DNA of 64,000 nt from Anodontia alba (lineage: Eukaryota > Mollusca > Bivalvia > Lucinida > Lucinidae). The stretch lies in NCBI GenBank assembly GCA_964016985.1, contig OZ024831.1:21128195-21192194 (forward strand), given 5' to 3'. Both the position numbers and the translations under genes were made by a program. Shown one piece after another: positions 1-12,271 of this stretch (the stretch's first letter is position 1; every line of letters begins with the position of its first letter). The notes under the pieces are model-generated. The model saw nothing but the letters and a program-made list of their open reading frames with translations. It did no database searches and was not told the origin of the DNA.

Positions 1-2889
1 CCAGAAAACATTTTTTCATTCAGATATTATGTATTACTAAAGGTACTGGAGGCCAGAAAACATTTTTTCATCCAGATATTATGTATACTAAAGGTACTGG
101 AGGCCAGAAAACATTTTTTCATTCAGATATTATGTATTACTAAAGGTACTGGAGGCCAGAAAACATTTTTTCATCCAGATATTATGTATACTAGAGGTAC
201 TGGAGGCCAGAAAACATTTTTTCATTCAGATATTATGTATACTAAAGGTACTGGAGGCCAGAAAACATTTTTTCATCCAGATATTATGTATACTAGAGGT
301 ACTGGAGGCCAGAAAACATTTTTTCATCCAGATATTATGTATACTAGAGGTACTGGAGGCCAGAAAACATTTTTTCATTCAGATATTATGTATACTAAAG
401 GTACTGGAGGCCAGAAAACATTTTTTCATCCAGATATTATGTATACTAAAGGTACTGGAGGCCAGAAAACATATTTTTCATCCAGATATTATGTATACTA
501 GAGGTACTGGAGGCCAGAAAACATTTTTTCATCCAGATATTATGTATACTAAAGGTACTGGAGGCCAGAAAACATTTTTTCATCCAGATATTATGTATAC
601 TAGAGGTACTGGAGGCCAGAAAACATTTTTTCATTCAGATATTATGTATTACTAAAGGTACTGGAGGCCAGAAAACATTTTTTCATCCAGATATTATGTA
701 TACTAAAGGTACTGGAGGCCAGAAAACATTTTTTCATTCAGATATTATGTATACTAAAGGTACTGGAGGCCAGAAAACATTTTTTCATCCAGATATTATG
801 TATACTAAAGGTACTGGAGGCCAGAAAACATTTTTTCATCCAGATATTATGTATACTAAAGGTACTGGAGGCCAGAAAACATTTTTTCATCCAGATATTA
901 TGTATACTAGAGGTACTGGAGGCCAGAAAACATTTTTTCATTCAGATATTATGTATTACTAAAGGTACTGGAGGCCAGAAAACATTTTTTCATCCAGATA
1001 TTATGTATACTAAAGGTACTGGAGGCCAGAAAACATTTTTTCATTCAGATATTATGTATTACTAAAGGTTCTGGAGGCCAGAAAACATTTTTACATCCAG
1101 ATATTATGTATACTAAAGGTACTGGAGGCCAGAAAACATTTTTTCATCCAGATATTATGTATACTAGAGGTACTGGAGGCCAGAAAACATTTTTTCATTC
1201 AGATATTATGTATACTAAAGGTACTGGAGGCCAGAAAACATTTTTTCATCCAGATATTATGTATACTAAAGGTACTGGAGGCCAGAAAACATTTTTTCAT
1301 CCAGATATTATGTATACTAAAGGTACTGGAGGCCAGAAAACATTTTTATCCATATATATTATGTATACTAAAGGTACTGGAGGCCAGAAAACATTTTTTC
1401 ATCCAGATATTATGTATACTAAAGGTACTGGAGGCCAGAAAACATTTTTTCATTCAGATATTATGTATTACTAAAGGTACTGGAGGCCAGAAAACATTTT
1501 TTCATCCAGATATTATGTATACTAGAGGTACTGGAGGCCAGAAAACATTTTTTCATCCAGATATTATGTATTACTAGAGGTACTGGAGGCCAGAAAACAT
1601 TTTTTCATTCAGATATTATGTATACTAAAGGTACTGGAGGCCAGAAAACATTTTTTCATCCAGATATTATGTATACTAAAGGTACTGGAGGCCAGAAAAC
1701 ATTTTTTCATCCAGATATTATGTATACTAGAGGTACTGGAGGCCAGAAAAGATTTTTTCATCCAGATATTATGTATACTAAAGGTACTGGAGGCCAGAAA
1801 ACATTTTTTCATCCAGATATTATGTATACTAGAGGTACTGGAGGCCAGAAAACATTTTTTCATTCAGATATTATGTATTACTAAAGGTACTGGAGGCCAG
1901 AAAACATTTTTTCATCCAGATATTATGTATACTAAAGGTACTGGAGGCCAGAAAACATTTTTTCATTCAGATATTATGTATACTAAAGGTACTGGAGGCC
2001 AGAAAACATTTTTTCATCCAGATATTATGTATACTAAAGGTACTGGAGGCCAGAAAACATTTTTTCATCCAGATATTATGTATACTAAAGGTACTGGAGG
2101 CCAGAAAACATTTTTTCATCCAGATATTATGTATACTAGAGGTACTGGAGGCCAGAAAACATTTTTTCATTCAGATATTATGTATTACTAAAGGTACTGG
2201 AGGCCAGAAAACATTTTTTCATCCAGATATTATGTATACTAAAGGTACTGGAGGCCAGAAAACATTTTTTCATTCAGATATTATGTATTACTAAAGGTAC
2301 TGGAGGCCAGAAAACATTTTTTCATCCAGATATTATGTATACTAAAGGTACTGGAGGCCAGAAAACATTTTTTCATCCAGATATTATGTATACTAGAGGT
2401 ACTGGAGGCCAGAAAACATTTTTTCATTCAGATATTATGTATACTAAAGGTACTGGAGGCCAGAAAACATTTTTTCATCCAGATATTATGTATACTAAAG
2501 GTACTGGAGGCCAGAAAACATTTTTTCATCCAGATATTATGTATACTAAAGGTACTGGAGGCCAGAAAACATTTTTTCATTCAGATATTATGTATTACTA
2601 AAGGTACTGGAGGCCAGAAAACATTTTTTCATCCAGATATTATGTATACTAGAGGTACTGGAGGCCAGAAAACATTTTTTCATCCAGATATTATGTATTA
2701 CTAAAGGTACTGGAGGCCAGAAAACATTTTTTCATTCAGATATTATGTATACTAAAGGTACTGGAGGCCAGAAAACATTTTTTCATTCAGATATTATGTA
2801 TTACTAAAGGTACTGGAGGCCAGAAAACATTTTTTCATTCAGATATTATGTATACTAAAGGTACTGGAGGCCAGAAAACATTTTTTTTC
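1..2889. repeat. 51-bp minisatellite array, about 56 units
   Basis: Tandem array running off the left edge of the window. The unit is about 51 bp, reads GGTACTGGAGGCCAG near its start and ends ...TATGTATACTAAA. Units differ mainly at two places: CATCC or CATTC in the middle, and ACTAAA or ACTAGA at the end. Some units have an extra T (TATTACTAAA), making them 52 bp. Because 51 is a multiple of three, runs of units stay open in several frames (for example a 17-residue repeat starting MYTKGTGGQK). The 52-bp units break each run after at most about 120 codons, and the opposite strand is open too, so I do not read this as coding. One unit near 1350 is divergent. The array stops in a T-run at 2881-2888. 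Confidence 0.97.
1476..2550. repeat. Higher-order duplication inside the minisatellite (second copy of 247-1321)
   Basis: Typing each unit by its variants (CATCC/CATTC, AAA/AGA, 51/52 bp) gives the same order for 21 consecutive units at 247-1321 and 1476-2550, offset 1229 bp. The only differences are private: one inserted base in the unit near 470, one extra T near 1571 and a base change near 1750. This indicates a single recent segmental duplication of about 1.07 kb within the array, as expected from unequal exchange or replication slippage. Confidence 0.9.
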
Positions 2890-3593
2890 AAAGGGACATC
2901 AGTCAAAGCTTCCACTCCTTAACAATTCCTAATTAAAAATTCTAAAGCATCATCCCCAATACTAATATGTATGCAAATTTTGAACTCAATCCATGAAAGG
3001 ATTCTCAAGATGTTACATAAAGAAACAGAAATTACTGGCTAACAAGTCGTAGAAATATCTTTGTATAAGTATCCCCTCTAAAACTTCAGTGGTCGCCATT
3101 TTTAGATTTTACAGTATCAATGAATAAGTCAAGTGAAAGCTCTCTTTCTGTCTTTTATTTCAGTCTATTTTAATTACACATGCATTATCTGTCCTCTTGT
3201 ACTGCACAACTTGAACAACTTTCAAGTCCTCATAAAAGCAACTTTAGTTTGTCTATTCAGCCGGCATCTTAAAAATGATGTTATTGTTGCTGTTTCATGA
3301 TGTAATTAGTTTTTAATGATGTTGTGTCTTGTTTGATGTCATCTGTCTTCAGAGATTTGTATTATTTTATCAAATAACAAGAAAATTCCCAATAAAAAGT
3401 TTTAGTACATCACAATCAGTATTTGGATTCTTATCAGGGTAAACATAAGTATGTTCACCCTTGCCTAATGGCTCAGGCGAATATAATGCTCAGCAAGGAA
3501 TTTACACAAGTCCCCTGTCAAGAATCCAAATAACTAACAACTCGGATGTAGTAGGTATTAAATTAAAGGCCCCATATTATAATCAATATAATC
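2890..3593. other. AT-rich flank, nothing recognised
   Basis: No coding exon, RNA gene or clear element boundary seen. The stretch lies downstream of ZPR1, between the minisatellite and the first interspersed repeat. Confidence 0.5.
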
Positions 3594-3787
3594 ATTGGCA
3601 ACATTAATTCAGAGATACTATAAAAAATCATTTCATTTTCAGTTTGATCCAGTTAAAAAATGAGAGACTACCTGAAATTTTACAAGCTGTCAGATGCCAC
3701 ATTTCATGATAATATTAATACTATATATCAATTTAATAAACCTTTCTTGGATAAAAAATGTCTATTTTTTGAGGAATATGGAGCCTT
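3594..3787 (+). repeat. Interspersed repeat, inverted partner of 37182-37410
   Basis: From CATTGGCAACATTAATTCAGA to AATATGGAGCCT this segment matches the reverse complement of 37182-37410 almost throughout, including AAAAATGAGAGACTA and CTGTCAGATGCCACATTT. The partner carries an extra ~34-bp internal tandem duplication. Family unknown. Confidence 0.8.
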
Positions 3788-3810
3788 TAAATAAAGTTTC
3801 TAGACAACCT

Positions 3811-4054
3811 GGGCCCAGTTGTTCAAAGCTAACGACGTCGTTAGTTAACGATTCGTTAAAATTTACATCAAATGATATGCAAATATTCTGAAATTTTTTG
3901 CTGAAAAAATGTGAGTAGCTTTTGCAGTGCAAAAGCTACTCACATTTTTTCAGCAAAAAATATCAGAATATTGTGTATTGAATCCGCTAAAACAGTTAAC
4001 AAAATGACCCTTAACAAGCTCTTTAAGCTAATGACGCTTTAAACAACTGGGCCC
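3811..4054. mobile_element. Family D foldback MITE, copy 1
   Basis: Terminal inverted repeats GGGCCCAGTTGTTCAAAGC (left) and its inverse ending at 4054, about 244 bp apart. The centre is a near-perfect hairpin with arms containing GTGAGTAGCTTTTGC. Shares ends and core with copies at 9264, 19332, 31726 and 56824. No coding capacity; target duplication not resolved. Confidence 0.9.
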
Positions 4055-4082
4055 TGATGTGTTAAAAAGACTAAGTAGGTTT

Positions 4083-4274
4083 TTAACACTTTGCATGCTG
4101 GGTAATAATTCCAGCAGACGACATATTGAAATATTTTTTCTTATTTTTCCCACAAAACAAATTAAGACAGTTCATGCAGGAGCCAATATGCATGAAATGT
4201 CCCATTTTCTGGAAAAGAGAGAAAAATATCAATTTGTTGTCTGTTGAATTAGCCAAGAGAGTAGTAAAGGTTAA
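4083..4274. mobile_element. Family G element between TTAA sites, copy 1
   Basis: TTAA followed by CACTTTGCATGCTGGGTAA on the left. The right end is decayed (GCCAAGAGAGTAGTAAAGG) and is followed by TTAA. Matches the ends of the copy at 36799-37063. TTAA flanks suggest a piggyBac-type transposase in trans (inference). Confidence 0.6.
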
Positions 4275-4732
4275 ATAAACGGCAAATTAAAAAAATTAAA
4301 TTCTTTTATGGCTTCAAATTTTAAATCTTGCCTGATTGCATGGTATATCTGACATGCTTTCAGACAAATAAAATGGAAAAAATAGGGTTATATCAAGAGA
4401 GGGTGTTGTATTTCAACAATGAGGTCTATCTTCCTCTATATGTAAAGAGAAGTAAGCTTATGTCTGGTTAAAGTTTTTAAATGAAAACCAGGCCAGCTTA
4501 CTGAGGTGAACACCTATTGGTGTGTGTTGATTTCCTTTCAAAACGGAGCTAATATGGTGTGTACAAACCCAAGACATCTGCTTATTGGCGCAACTACATC
4601 TGAACTGCTGGTAGCTAAAGGCAGGGCTCGAGTTTGTAATTAATCACTGCTCAGGTAAAAATATTAACTGAGATTGTTGAATTATTGTTGACTGGGACAA
4701 CTCAACATGATTTTTTTTGTGGAGAACAACAG

Positions 4733-5095
4733 TGCAACCTCTCAACAACAGGCATCATTGGGAAGTCATAAAACTGGCTGTTGTAGGGAAGTTGTTACTG
4801 TGAGAGATTCAATATATAGTAAAATAATACTTTGGGAACCCAGAAAACTGGCTTTTACAGGGAGGTGACTGCAAGTAAAGGTCCCACTGTACATACAACA
4901 AGAAATTGCCAATAAGCAGTGCTTATTTGATATCCCGACTGCCAGTGGATGTCTCACTGTCCATACAAGAAGAAATTGCCAATAAGGAGTGCTTAAACCC
5001 CCGACTGCTATGACACTTTACAATTAATTAAGGTCCAACAGTACAGACAAGAAATTGCCAATGAGCAGTGCCTATTAGACACACCCCTGCCATCC
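4733..5095. repeat. Degenerate direct repeats (AAGAAATTGCCAATAAGCAGTGC)
   Basis: The motif AGAAATTGCCAATRAGSAGTGC occurs at about 4909, 4970 and 5050, each time preceded by a CCCACTGTACATACA-like or related segment and twice followed by CCCGACTGC. The spacing, about 60-80 bp, is irregular. Function unknown. Confidence 0.6.
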
Positions 5096-5408
5096 TGCCT
5101 ATGGGATCAAAATGTAATGGGACATATGGACATAAAAACAGTATCCCTTCACAAACAGTTTGCAGAGGTTATACCGGTAATTACTTACCAAAATTTTCTA
5201 GAAGGCTAGATTGTTTCGCGTTTTAAACAGTATTTTAGTTATATCAAGCTGAAGTCAAAAGGTCAGATGGTAATGCAGGGGATGCAATCATGGTACATGA
5301 AAATTACTGTGAGACGAGCACAATCTCATAACTGCCATGTGATGTCAGAGCAATAACTTTTAATGTTTTTTGGCCACCATGAGCAGCATAACATAACAGG
5401 TACATGTA
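5096..5408. other. Unannotated flank
   Basis: AT-rich single-copy-looking sequence with no exon, RNA gene or element recognised. Confidence 0.4.
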
Positions 5409-5766
5409 CAGTCGAACCTCAATAGCTCAAACACCAATGGCTCGTTTACCATGGCTAATTCAAACTCATTTTTGAGTCCCTACGAAATTCTTCCGACAGC
5501 TCAAGAAAACAAATAGTTAGAGAAGTTTTCTTACTTTATCATGAAATTGTATGTTGTGTGTACTCATTAGAATCGCCTCATTGAGGCAATTCTAAAGAGT
5601 ACACACAACATATAATTATTGTGTAGAAAATTGAGAAGATAGCTCTAAATTATCGCTATTTCCTTCCTGACCTGGCGCCATGAATAATCCTCAGTGGCTC
5701 GAACAACCCGTATCTCGAACAAAGTTCTATGGTCCCAAAGATGTTTGAGCCATTAAAGTTCGACTG
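5409..5766. mobile_element. Family A MITE, copy 1 (pogo-like ends, TA target)
   Basis: Flanked by TA on both sides. Left end CAGTCGAACCTCAATAGCTC and right end the inverse of CAGTCGAACTTTAATGGCTC. The 358-bp element has no coding sequence. Its centre is the hairpin GTATGTTGTGTGTACTCATTAG, ...ATCGCCTCATTGAGGC... and its complement, closely related to the cores of families H and I. Full-length relatives at 51284-51642 and 41187-41568. Confidence 0.85.
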
Positions 5767-6031
5767 TATTATGTATAATAAACATAAGGAAACAGTAGAG
5801 AAACAAAAATGACAAAGTGTTTTCAATTTTTATCAGTCACAGTCAACAGTTTTACTTCATAATAAAGAACCAAGTCAAAAAGAATTTTTCAAGCACTATC
5901 ATAATAATGGTAGACCACCCTGCTTGTCTGTCATCAGATCAAAGACAGCACTGTTGGCTGAAGGTGAATAGATATACCTAAAAGTAAAATAACTGACCTG
6001 AGAGTGGTTTCTTCCTGTATAAAAATAGCTA

Positions 6032-6084
6032 CTCTTAAAGGAAAGAACTTGCTCCTTAGTGGAGCAAATTCTTTCCTTTAAGAG
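6032..6084. repeat. Short perfect hairpin
   Basis: CTCTTAAAGGAAAGAACTTGCTCC is followed after a short loop by its near-exact complement (arms about 24 nt). Sits in a foldback-like stretch at 5960-6150 related to the CTACTC..AAAGGA repeats at 6985-7110 and 19136-19292. Confidence 0.7.
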
Positions 6085-6224
6085 AAGTCGCACAGAGGAG
6101 AGTGAATTCTCTCCTTTCAGAGTATGGTAGTCTCCTTAAGGACATTCATATACGATGAAAAACATTCTCTACTGCTACTCTTCTTTTGAAAAGGGAGAAA
6201 AAAACTTGCAATTTGGAGTGGTTT

Positions 6225-6450
6225 GCCTTTGGGGTGTAACTAATCACTTTAATCTTTATTCAGTGAATGGCACTTTATAATTAGCTGATGAAATAAAAAT
6301 TATTTCTGATGCACAGTGAGCCAACACACAAATAACTAGAAATGATTCATGATCAATCTCCATGGAATACATGTGGCTGGGCTCAGATTCAAACTTATGA
6401 CACCTGGATCTGCTGTCAAACACACTACCGAATGTACTATGGAGTCTAGT
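6225..6450 (-). mobile_element. Decayed SINE-like repeat
   Basis: Shares ATGATTCATGATCAATCTC and a following TGGCTG-GCT..ATTCAAACT stretch with 13255-13376. On the minus strand the TTTGAATCT segment resembles a tRNA B box and the preceding bases an A box. Probably a tRNA-derived SINE. Ends not defined. Confidence 0.4.
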
Positions 6451-6508
6451 AGGTAATTTGTGAAGGTGTCGCTATATTTAGAGTAAATACAGTATTATCT
6501 ATATTTAA

Positions 6509-6724
6509 CCCTTAAAGTGCCAAGCAAAATTTGTACCAGATGACATTCAAAATTTTTTTTTTAATTTTTCAGAGAAAACAAGTTTTGACATTTCATGTGA
6601 ATCGTCTGCCAAGCAGATGATTCACATGAAATGTCAAGACTTGTTTTCTCCGAAAAAAAAAAAAAATAAAAAAATAAAATAAAAACATTGTTGTCTGCTG
6701 CAGTTGTGATTGGCACTTTAAGGG
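6509..6724. mobile_element. Family F MITE, copy 1 (TTAA target)
   Basis: TTAA-flanked element of 216 bp. Left end CCCTTAAAGTGCCAAGC, right end the inverse (TTGGCACTTTAAGGG). The central palindrome has arms TTGACATTTCATGTGAATCG and a GTCTGCCAAGCAGA centre. A relative lies at 38208-38405. TTAA target and CCC terminus fit piggyBac-type non-autonomous elements (inference). Confidence 0.85.
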
Positions 6725-6984
6725 TTAACAGTTCCATTTTTAAACAAGCAGGTGACAAATGATTTGTTTTCTGAAATTTTTAGAATCGTTGGTCTAAGAC
6801 AGGTATTCGGCTTGACTTTCACAGAAAATATTTTCAGATGTTTCACTCGTCTCCATAAAACAGATGAATCAAATATAATGCCAAACCTTATTTTTGAGCA
6901 AAATATTATTATAATGTCTGTTTTAACAATCACCCTAGGGATGTTTAACTATTAACCTGCTTAATTTAACGGATACACCATCAG

Positions 6985-7110
6985 GGGTACCAACTCTGTC
7001 AAAATGTATTTTCCTCCCTTCTGAAAAAGGGTCTACTCTAAAAGGAAATCCCTTTAGGAATTCTATCCTTTTAGAACAAGCTCCTTTCCAAAAGTGGTTT
7101 GGTGTACAAT
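6985..7110. repeat. Foldback repeat with CTACTC/AAAAGG arms
   Basis: Contains GGGTCTACTCTAAAAGGAAA and an imperfect complementary arm. The same vocabulary recurs at 7300-7400 and 19136-19292. Degenerate; no defined ends. Confidence 0.45.
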
Positions 7111-7208
7111 AAAGCAAACAGGAAAAAATAAAAATTGCCTCCCCTGTATAAAATCTACCAACTGTATCCAGTTGTCTTAATCATTTTTCTTTCAAAAAGA
7201 GCTTAGCA

Positions 7209-7214
7209 TTTATT
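7209..7214 (-). promoter_or_regulatory. Possible ZPR1 polyadenylation signal
   Basis: AATAAA on the minus strand about 740 nt after the ZPR1 stop codon. It is the first canonical hexamer I found downstream. If used, the 3' UTR would include the family H hairpin at 7694-7885. Weak: nothing else supports it. Confidence 0.25.
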
Positions 7215-7693
7215 AAAGTTGTCTGAGTCCTCTTTTCAAGATGAAATAAGAAAAAACTAATATCTTTCACCTTCTCAGCTTGCTAACAGGAAGTTATGGA
7301 TACATTTTCAAGGGAGGCAACCCTTCAAAAATTTCAAAGGGAGGCAACCCTTCGAAAACTGTTTTGGCATCCAGTTCTAGAAAGGGCTTAGTGTGCAAAG
7401 AAGCAAGCAGGAAGTCACCGAAGTTGTCTCCCTTCTAAACCTGACAGGAAATCTACCAAGTCCCCTTAAAGTCACATTTGCCTAGCCATGGGAAAATGTG
7501 TCTTTGGGCATGTGCTGACAGTGAAGTCCCAGATCAGCCCGTGCAGTCTGATCAGGGCCTTCACTGTCTGCTAACAGAGGCATTGAATACTACTGAGTGC
7601 ATGAACAGAGAGTAAAGATCCGGATGAGACTTTGCGCATGCACTGCATGACTCTGAATCTGTGCACTTTCCACATGCTTGAAGACACATTTTT

Positions 7694-7885
7694 CATAGCT
7701 ATAGAAAACAGGGATATCCGCATAATATTTTTCTTATTTCTCCATGAAAATATATGTTGTGGTATTCATTAGAAACACCTCACCAAGGCGCTTCTAATGA
7801 GTACCCACAACATATGTTTTTTTGGAGAAATAAGAAAGCTATCAGTATTTTTCTGATGAAAAAAGTGCCTTATCATGTTGCTATG
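7694..7885. mobile_element. Family H foldback MITE, copy 1 (65 bp beyond ZPR1 stop)
   Basis: CATAGCTATAGAAAACAGG on the left and the inverse CATAGCAACATGATAAGGC on the right. The shoulders TTTTTCTTATTTCTCCATG and complement surround the hairpin ATATGTTGTGG-TATTCATTAGAA..CGCTTCTAATGAGTACCCACAACATATG. It begins 65 bp past the TGA, so it probably lies in the 3' UTR. Confidence 0.85.
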
Positions 7886-7949
7886 CATTTTTACTTGGGG
7901 TGGCCCATATAATTAAAATAAATATTTAAAATAAGTCCATAAGTCTGTG

Positions 7950-8069
7950 TCATGACTCTTCATAGTTTTCTGTTTTCATGTCACTAATTCCTAAATCGTC
8001 ATTCTGTTCTTTTGTTCTCTCATAATGCTCAATTATCATCTCTGGGTCTGGATCTGGGGCATAAAGGTT
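7950..8069 (-). CDS. ZPR1: ZPR1 exon 14 (C-terminus, residues 396-434)
   Basis: Acceptor TATTATTTCAG then [19 protein letters not shown]..., ending MKTENYEES and TGA. The NVYAP..DPEM and MKTE.YE motifs are signature ZPR1 C-terminal sequence. Phase 0 entry. Confidence 0.97.
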   Translation of the reverse strand, partial: NLYAPDPDPEMIIEHYERTKEQNDDLGISDMKTENYEES

Positions 8070-11000
8070 CTGAAATAATAAACATCACAATGAGAAAACA
8101 AGTATAGTTGTGTCTAGAGCAGACCAAAAATATTCAGTTTCAACGGTATGCAAATATGTAGGACGAATTTATACTGACAAAGCTTTTTTTCGATAAAGGT
8201 TTCTGTGGACCTGACTTTAAGATTTTCTCTACAACATCTCTCTTCTCATCGTATTTAAGTTATCAAAAGACTGATCAAAAATGATTTTGAAGACAATTCA
8301 TGCCCGTTAAGTGGTACGCAACAATGGCTCTGTGCTGATTGCTTTGAATGTTACTTTACAAAAAAAAAACAAAAAAAAACACAAAAACATGTAATAAACG
8401 GACAGGAACAACTTTGAATTCATCGTCTCTTCCTGTGTGCTTTAACAGTACTTTCCAAGATGTTCTTCTTTCTCTTAAAATATTCGAGAGAATTAAATTA
8501 AACACCTTGATTATAAATTCATAAATACTTGTGATCTAAGTAACATAGCTCGCTGTATCTTAAAAGTAAAGCCTGTTAACCTTTGCCTTGTTGAATAAAT
8601 TAAGATGCCACACCCACTTCTAATTTCCAGCCAATCAGATTACTTGATCTGGATTGTTGCTACATATTCACATACTTAATGGCAAACAGTGCAGATCCAG
8701 ATCAGTTGGTTTCTACACCGTTTGCTAAGACAGGGCATGTCGTATTCAGCATGAGAAAGGTTAACAGTTAACTCAATATATACCTGTAAATAGCTGTTCC
8801 CTGTAGGATCATCAAGCACTATGTGAACTCCCAACTCTTTCCCTGATTTTATCTGTAAAATGGCAGAGTTTTTTGTAGGTCTAGATAAGGGTGGGTATCA
8901 GATTAATAATTTTCTTATTTCTCAACGAAAACATATGTTGTGGGTACTCATTAGAAGTGCCTCACTGAGGCACTTCTAATAAGTACCCACAACATATGTA
9001 TTCATTGGGAGATAAGAAAAATATAGATATTTTTTGGTTGAAAAAAAGCACCTTATCAAGAGCTATGGATTTTTTTTATCCAAATGAGCCACAATGTCAG
9101 AAAATTTACCTTGCAACATGTGTGCCAAGCAAAGATTCATGGAGTCTAATCAGAATTTTCACAGGGCACCTGCATATCTGTACAGTCTGGTCAACAGTTA
9201 CTGAGGATTATACTGATGTAGAGTAAAATCCATCATCAGAGTTTGTGACCTGTCAGCTCATCTGGGCCCGGTTGTTCAAAGCATCGTTAGCTTAACGAGC
9301 TCGTTAAGGGTCATTTCGTTAACTGTTATAGCGAATTCAATACACAATATTCTGATATTTTTTGCTGAAAAAATGTGAGTAGCACTGCAAAAGCTACTCA
9401 CATTTTTTCAGCAAAAAATTTCAGCATATTTGTGTATCACTCGATGTAAATTTTAACGAATTGTTAACTAACGATGTCGTTAGCTTTGAACAACTGGGCC
9501 CTGGATTTTTATTGGTTATCTTGAACATTATCACCGTTATTTGTAGCCATTTTTGACCACTGTAAATGACCAGGTCAGTTTTGAGTGTCATTATACTTGC
9601 CTTGCATAAACAATACATGCAGTTCTTACATCAATCAACAGAGGAAAGCCTCTTTTTTATGCTATGATGTAAAATGTGTGTATGTACAGATTTTACTGTT
9701 GTGGAAAATCCATTACCACTACTTTCAAATGATCTTATTGCTAAATGTTTTAAAATGTAAGAAGACATTCTATTTTAGATGTCAGTTTTTTTTTTTCACT
9801 ATTACCTGAAAATAGGTCTTGATATCCTGTCATAAATCAAATTTTCTAAAAATAAAACTTGTCATTTCATTAAATAAGAATCAAAACTCCAAGGGAGACT
9901 ACTCTGAATATACTAGCAACCCACCCTTAGGAAAAAATTCTTGAACCTACGAGGGCGAGTCAATAAAATACCAGCTTTACTTATTTCTGGGTGAGATCGA
10001 TCTCTTCTTTTTCTATGTAATTGCCCTCTAGAATGATGCACTTGGACCAATGGTGTTCCAGTGCCATCAGCCCAGAACTGAAGAAGCCAGGGTCATTGTC
10101 TCTGACCCACTCCTCAACTGCCGCCACGACTTCTTCGTTGGACCGGAAATGACGTCCATGGATATCCTTTTTCAAGTTTGGGAATAGGAAATAGTCACTA
10201 GGAGCTAAGTCCGGAGAACAGGCGGGGTGCAGTATTAGCTTGTACCCATTCCGCTCAACAGCATCCATTGCAATTTTGCAAGTGTGGACTCTCGCATTGT
10301 CCTGTTGGAACAGAATCCCTTTGGAGAGTTTACCTCAGCGTTTTTCGCGGATCACAGTTCTCAGTTGGTCGAGCAAATTTGCATAATACGCAACTGTTAT
10401 TGTACTTTTCTTTGCTAGAAAGTCCAACATAATAACGCCTTATGCATCCCAAAATACAGTTGCCATCACCTTGCCAGCAGAGGGTTGCGTTTTGAACTTC
10501 TTTGGCCTCAGAGACCCCTGCCCTACACTCTGGCAACTGAGCTTTATTCTCTGGCTCATAATAATGGACCCAGGTCTCATCTACAGTCACCAGACGTGAA
10601 AGGAAATCATCTTCCTTTGACCTAAACCGCTTCAACAATGCGCTGTGTACTGATGCTCTGGTTGCCATTTGCTCATCGCTAAGGGATTTTTGGGACCCAA
10701 CGGGCTGTTAGCTTGTGCATACCCAAGCGATCATGTAAAGTTGTTGAAATGCTACCATGTGAAATGTGTAATGCATTCGCTATTTCTTCCACCTTAATTT
10801 GCCTATCAGAGTACACCAGATCCCGTACTTAGTTACACATTTCTTCATCGGTAGCATCTGATGGGCGTCCAGACCTGGTTTCGTCTTCTAAAGACGTTCT
10901 ATTGCGTCTGAATTCCCCAACCCAGAATTTAACTTGTGCATACGATGGTAGGAAGACCCATAAATATTCGTCGCAATGTATTTCCTGACCTGTTTTCCCT

Positions 11001-12240
11001 TTCAAATACAAGTACCAAATTACAGCACGGTACTCAACTTTTGACTAAAAGCTTACTTTTGCATCGCTAGCCATGTTTGACATTCAATATTTTATGAGTG
11101 AATGACACAATAAGGGTGCAATTTTGCCCTCAGGCCTAAAACATGTATTGAAACAAGGCATGAAAATCTTGGGTGTCTCGGTCAATTGGAAATGGGATAG
11201 GCTGGTTACTTATTGACTTGCCCTCGTATTTTAGTCTGGAGATCCCAAAAAGGGTAACTGGCAAACAGTGCAGACCCAGATCAGATACTGCAGAATGGGT
11301 CTCCACTGTTTGCAAATAGTTTAGGAATATCTACATCAGGCAGAGCCTGACACACCTAAATTTGAAATTAAACTCTTCCAATATATAGCATGGCCAGTAG
11401 TCGCATAAGGCATGACCAAAACTAGAAATCTGTCCAAAGGACACAGATGCCCCGCCTGAAAAACTTAAATGCAAATTGCTAATGCCGGACGCGGACAGAG
11501 ACAGATGGACAGGGTTAACACTATATGTCCTTTCCACCATTCTTCGAATGGCAGCTAGGGGCATAAAAATATGCAAAGAAAATCCTTATCCAGCCATTAC
11601 ATACAGGAAGTAAATATGTAAAAAAAACAGGTAAGTGTTCTCACATTTTAATTCTTTTTTATCACTTTTGCGAACAGAGTTTTGAAAATTGGGCAATGCT
11701 ATTCCCAAACATATTCATTGTCACACTAAATTACAGTTATTGGGAATAGCATTGCCCGATTTTCATAATACAACCCCAAAAGTAATAACACTTAAAAAAA
11801 AAAAGCGAGAGTAATTACCTGTTTGTTAACATATTTACTTCCCATAAGTCTTGGCCGGTAGTTCCTGTAAGGATATTCTTTGCACAACTATGCCTTATGA
11901 GACTACCAGCCGCGTATAGTGTAAGGGAAGTTTATTCAGTTTAAAATGAGTTAAGAGGAGCTAACATAGCTCCAGATATGAGGGAGGTATTCAGATATTT
12001 TTCTGATTTCCCCATAATAACATACATTGTGGGTACCCATCAGAAGCACCTCTGCCAGGCGCTTCTGATAAGTACTCACATCATATGTTTTTATGGAGAA
12101 ATAAGAAAAATATCAGTATTTTTGGTTGCAAAAACTGCCTTATCTGGAGCTATGCGGAACAAATACTTTTCTACTAGAGTGCTCATCCTCTGAAATGAGT
12201 TACAAAAGCCTTCAGTTTTGTGTTCCTCTCTTCCAGGAGG

Positions 12241-12271
<31 letters not shown>

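Noticed and set aside
184..2601. Repeated open frames (17-residue repeat) in the minisatellite
   Set aside because: Open on both strands, explained by a 51-bp period, and broken by 52-bp units and end-of-run stops.
1..2889. CRISPR-like array
   Set aside because: Repeats are directly adjacent 51-bp units without unique spacers, in animal DNA.
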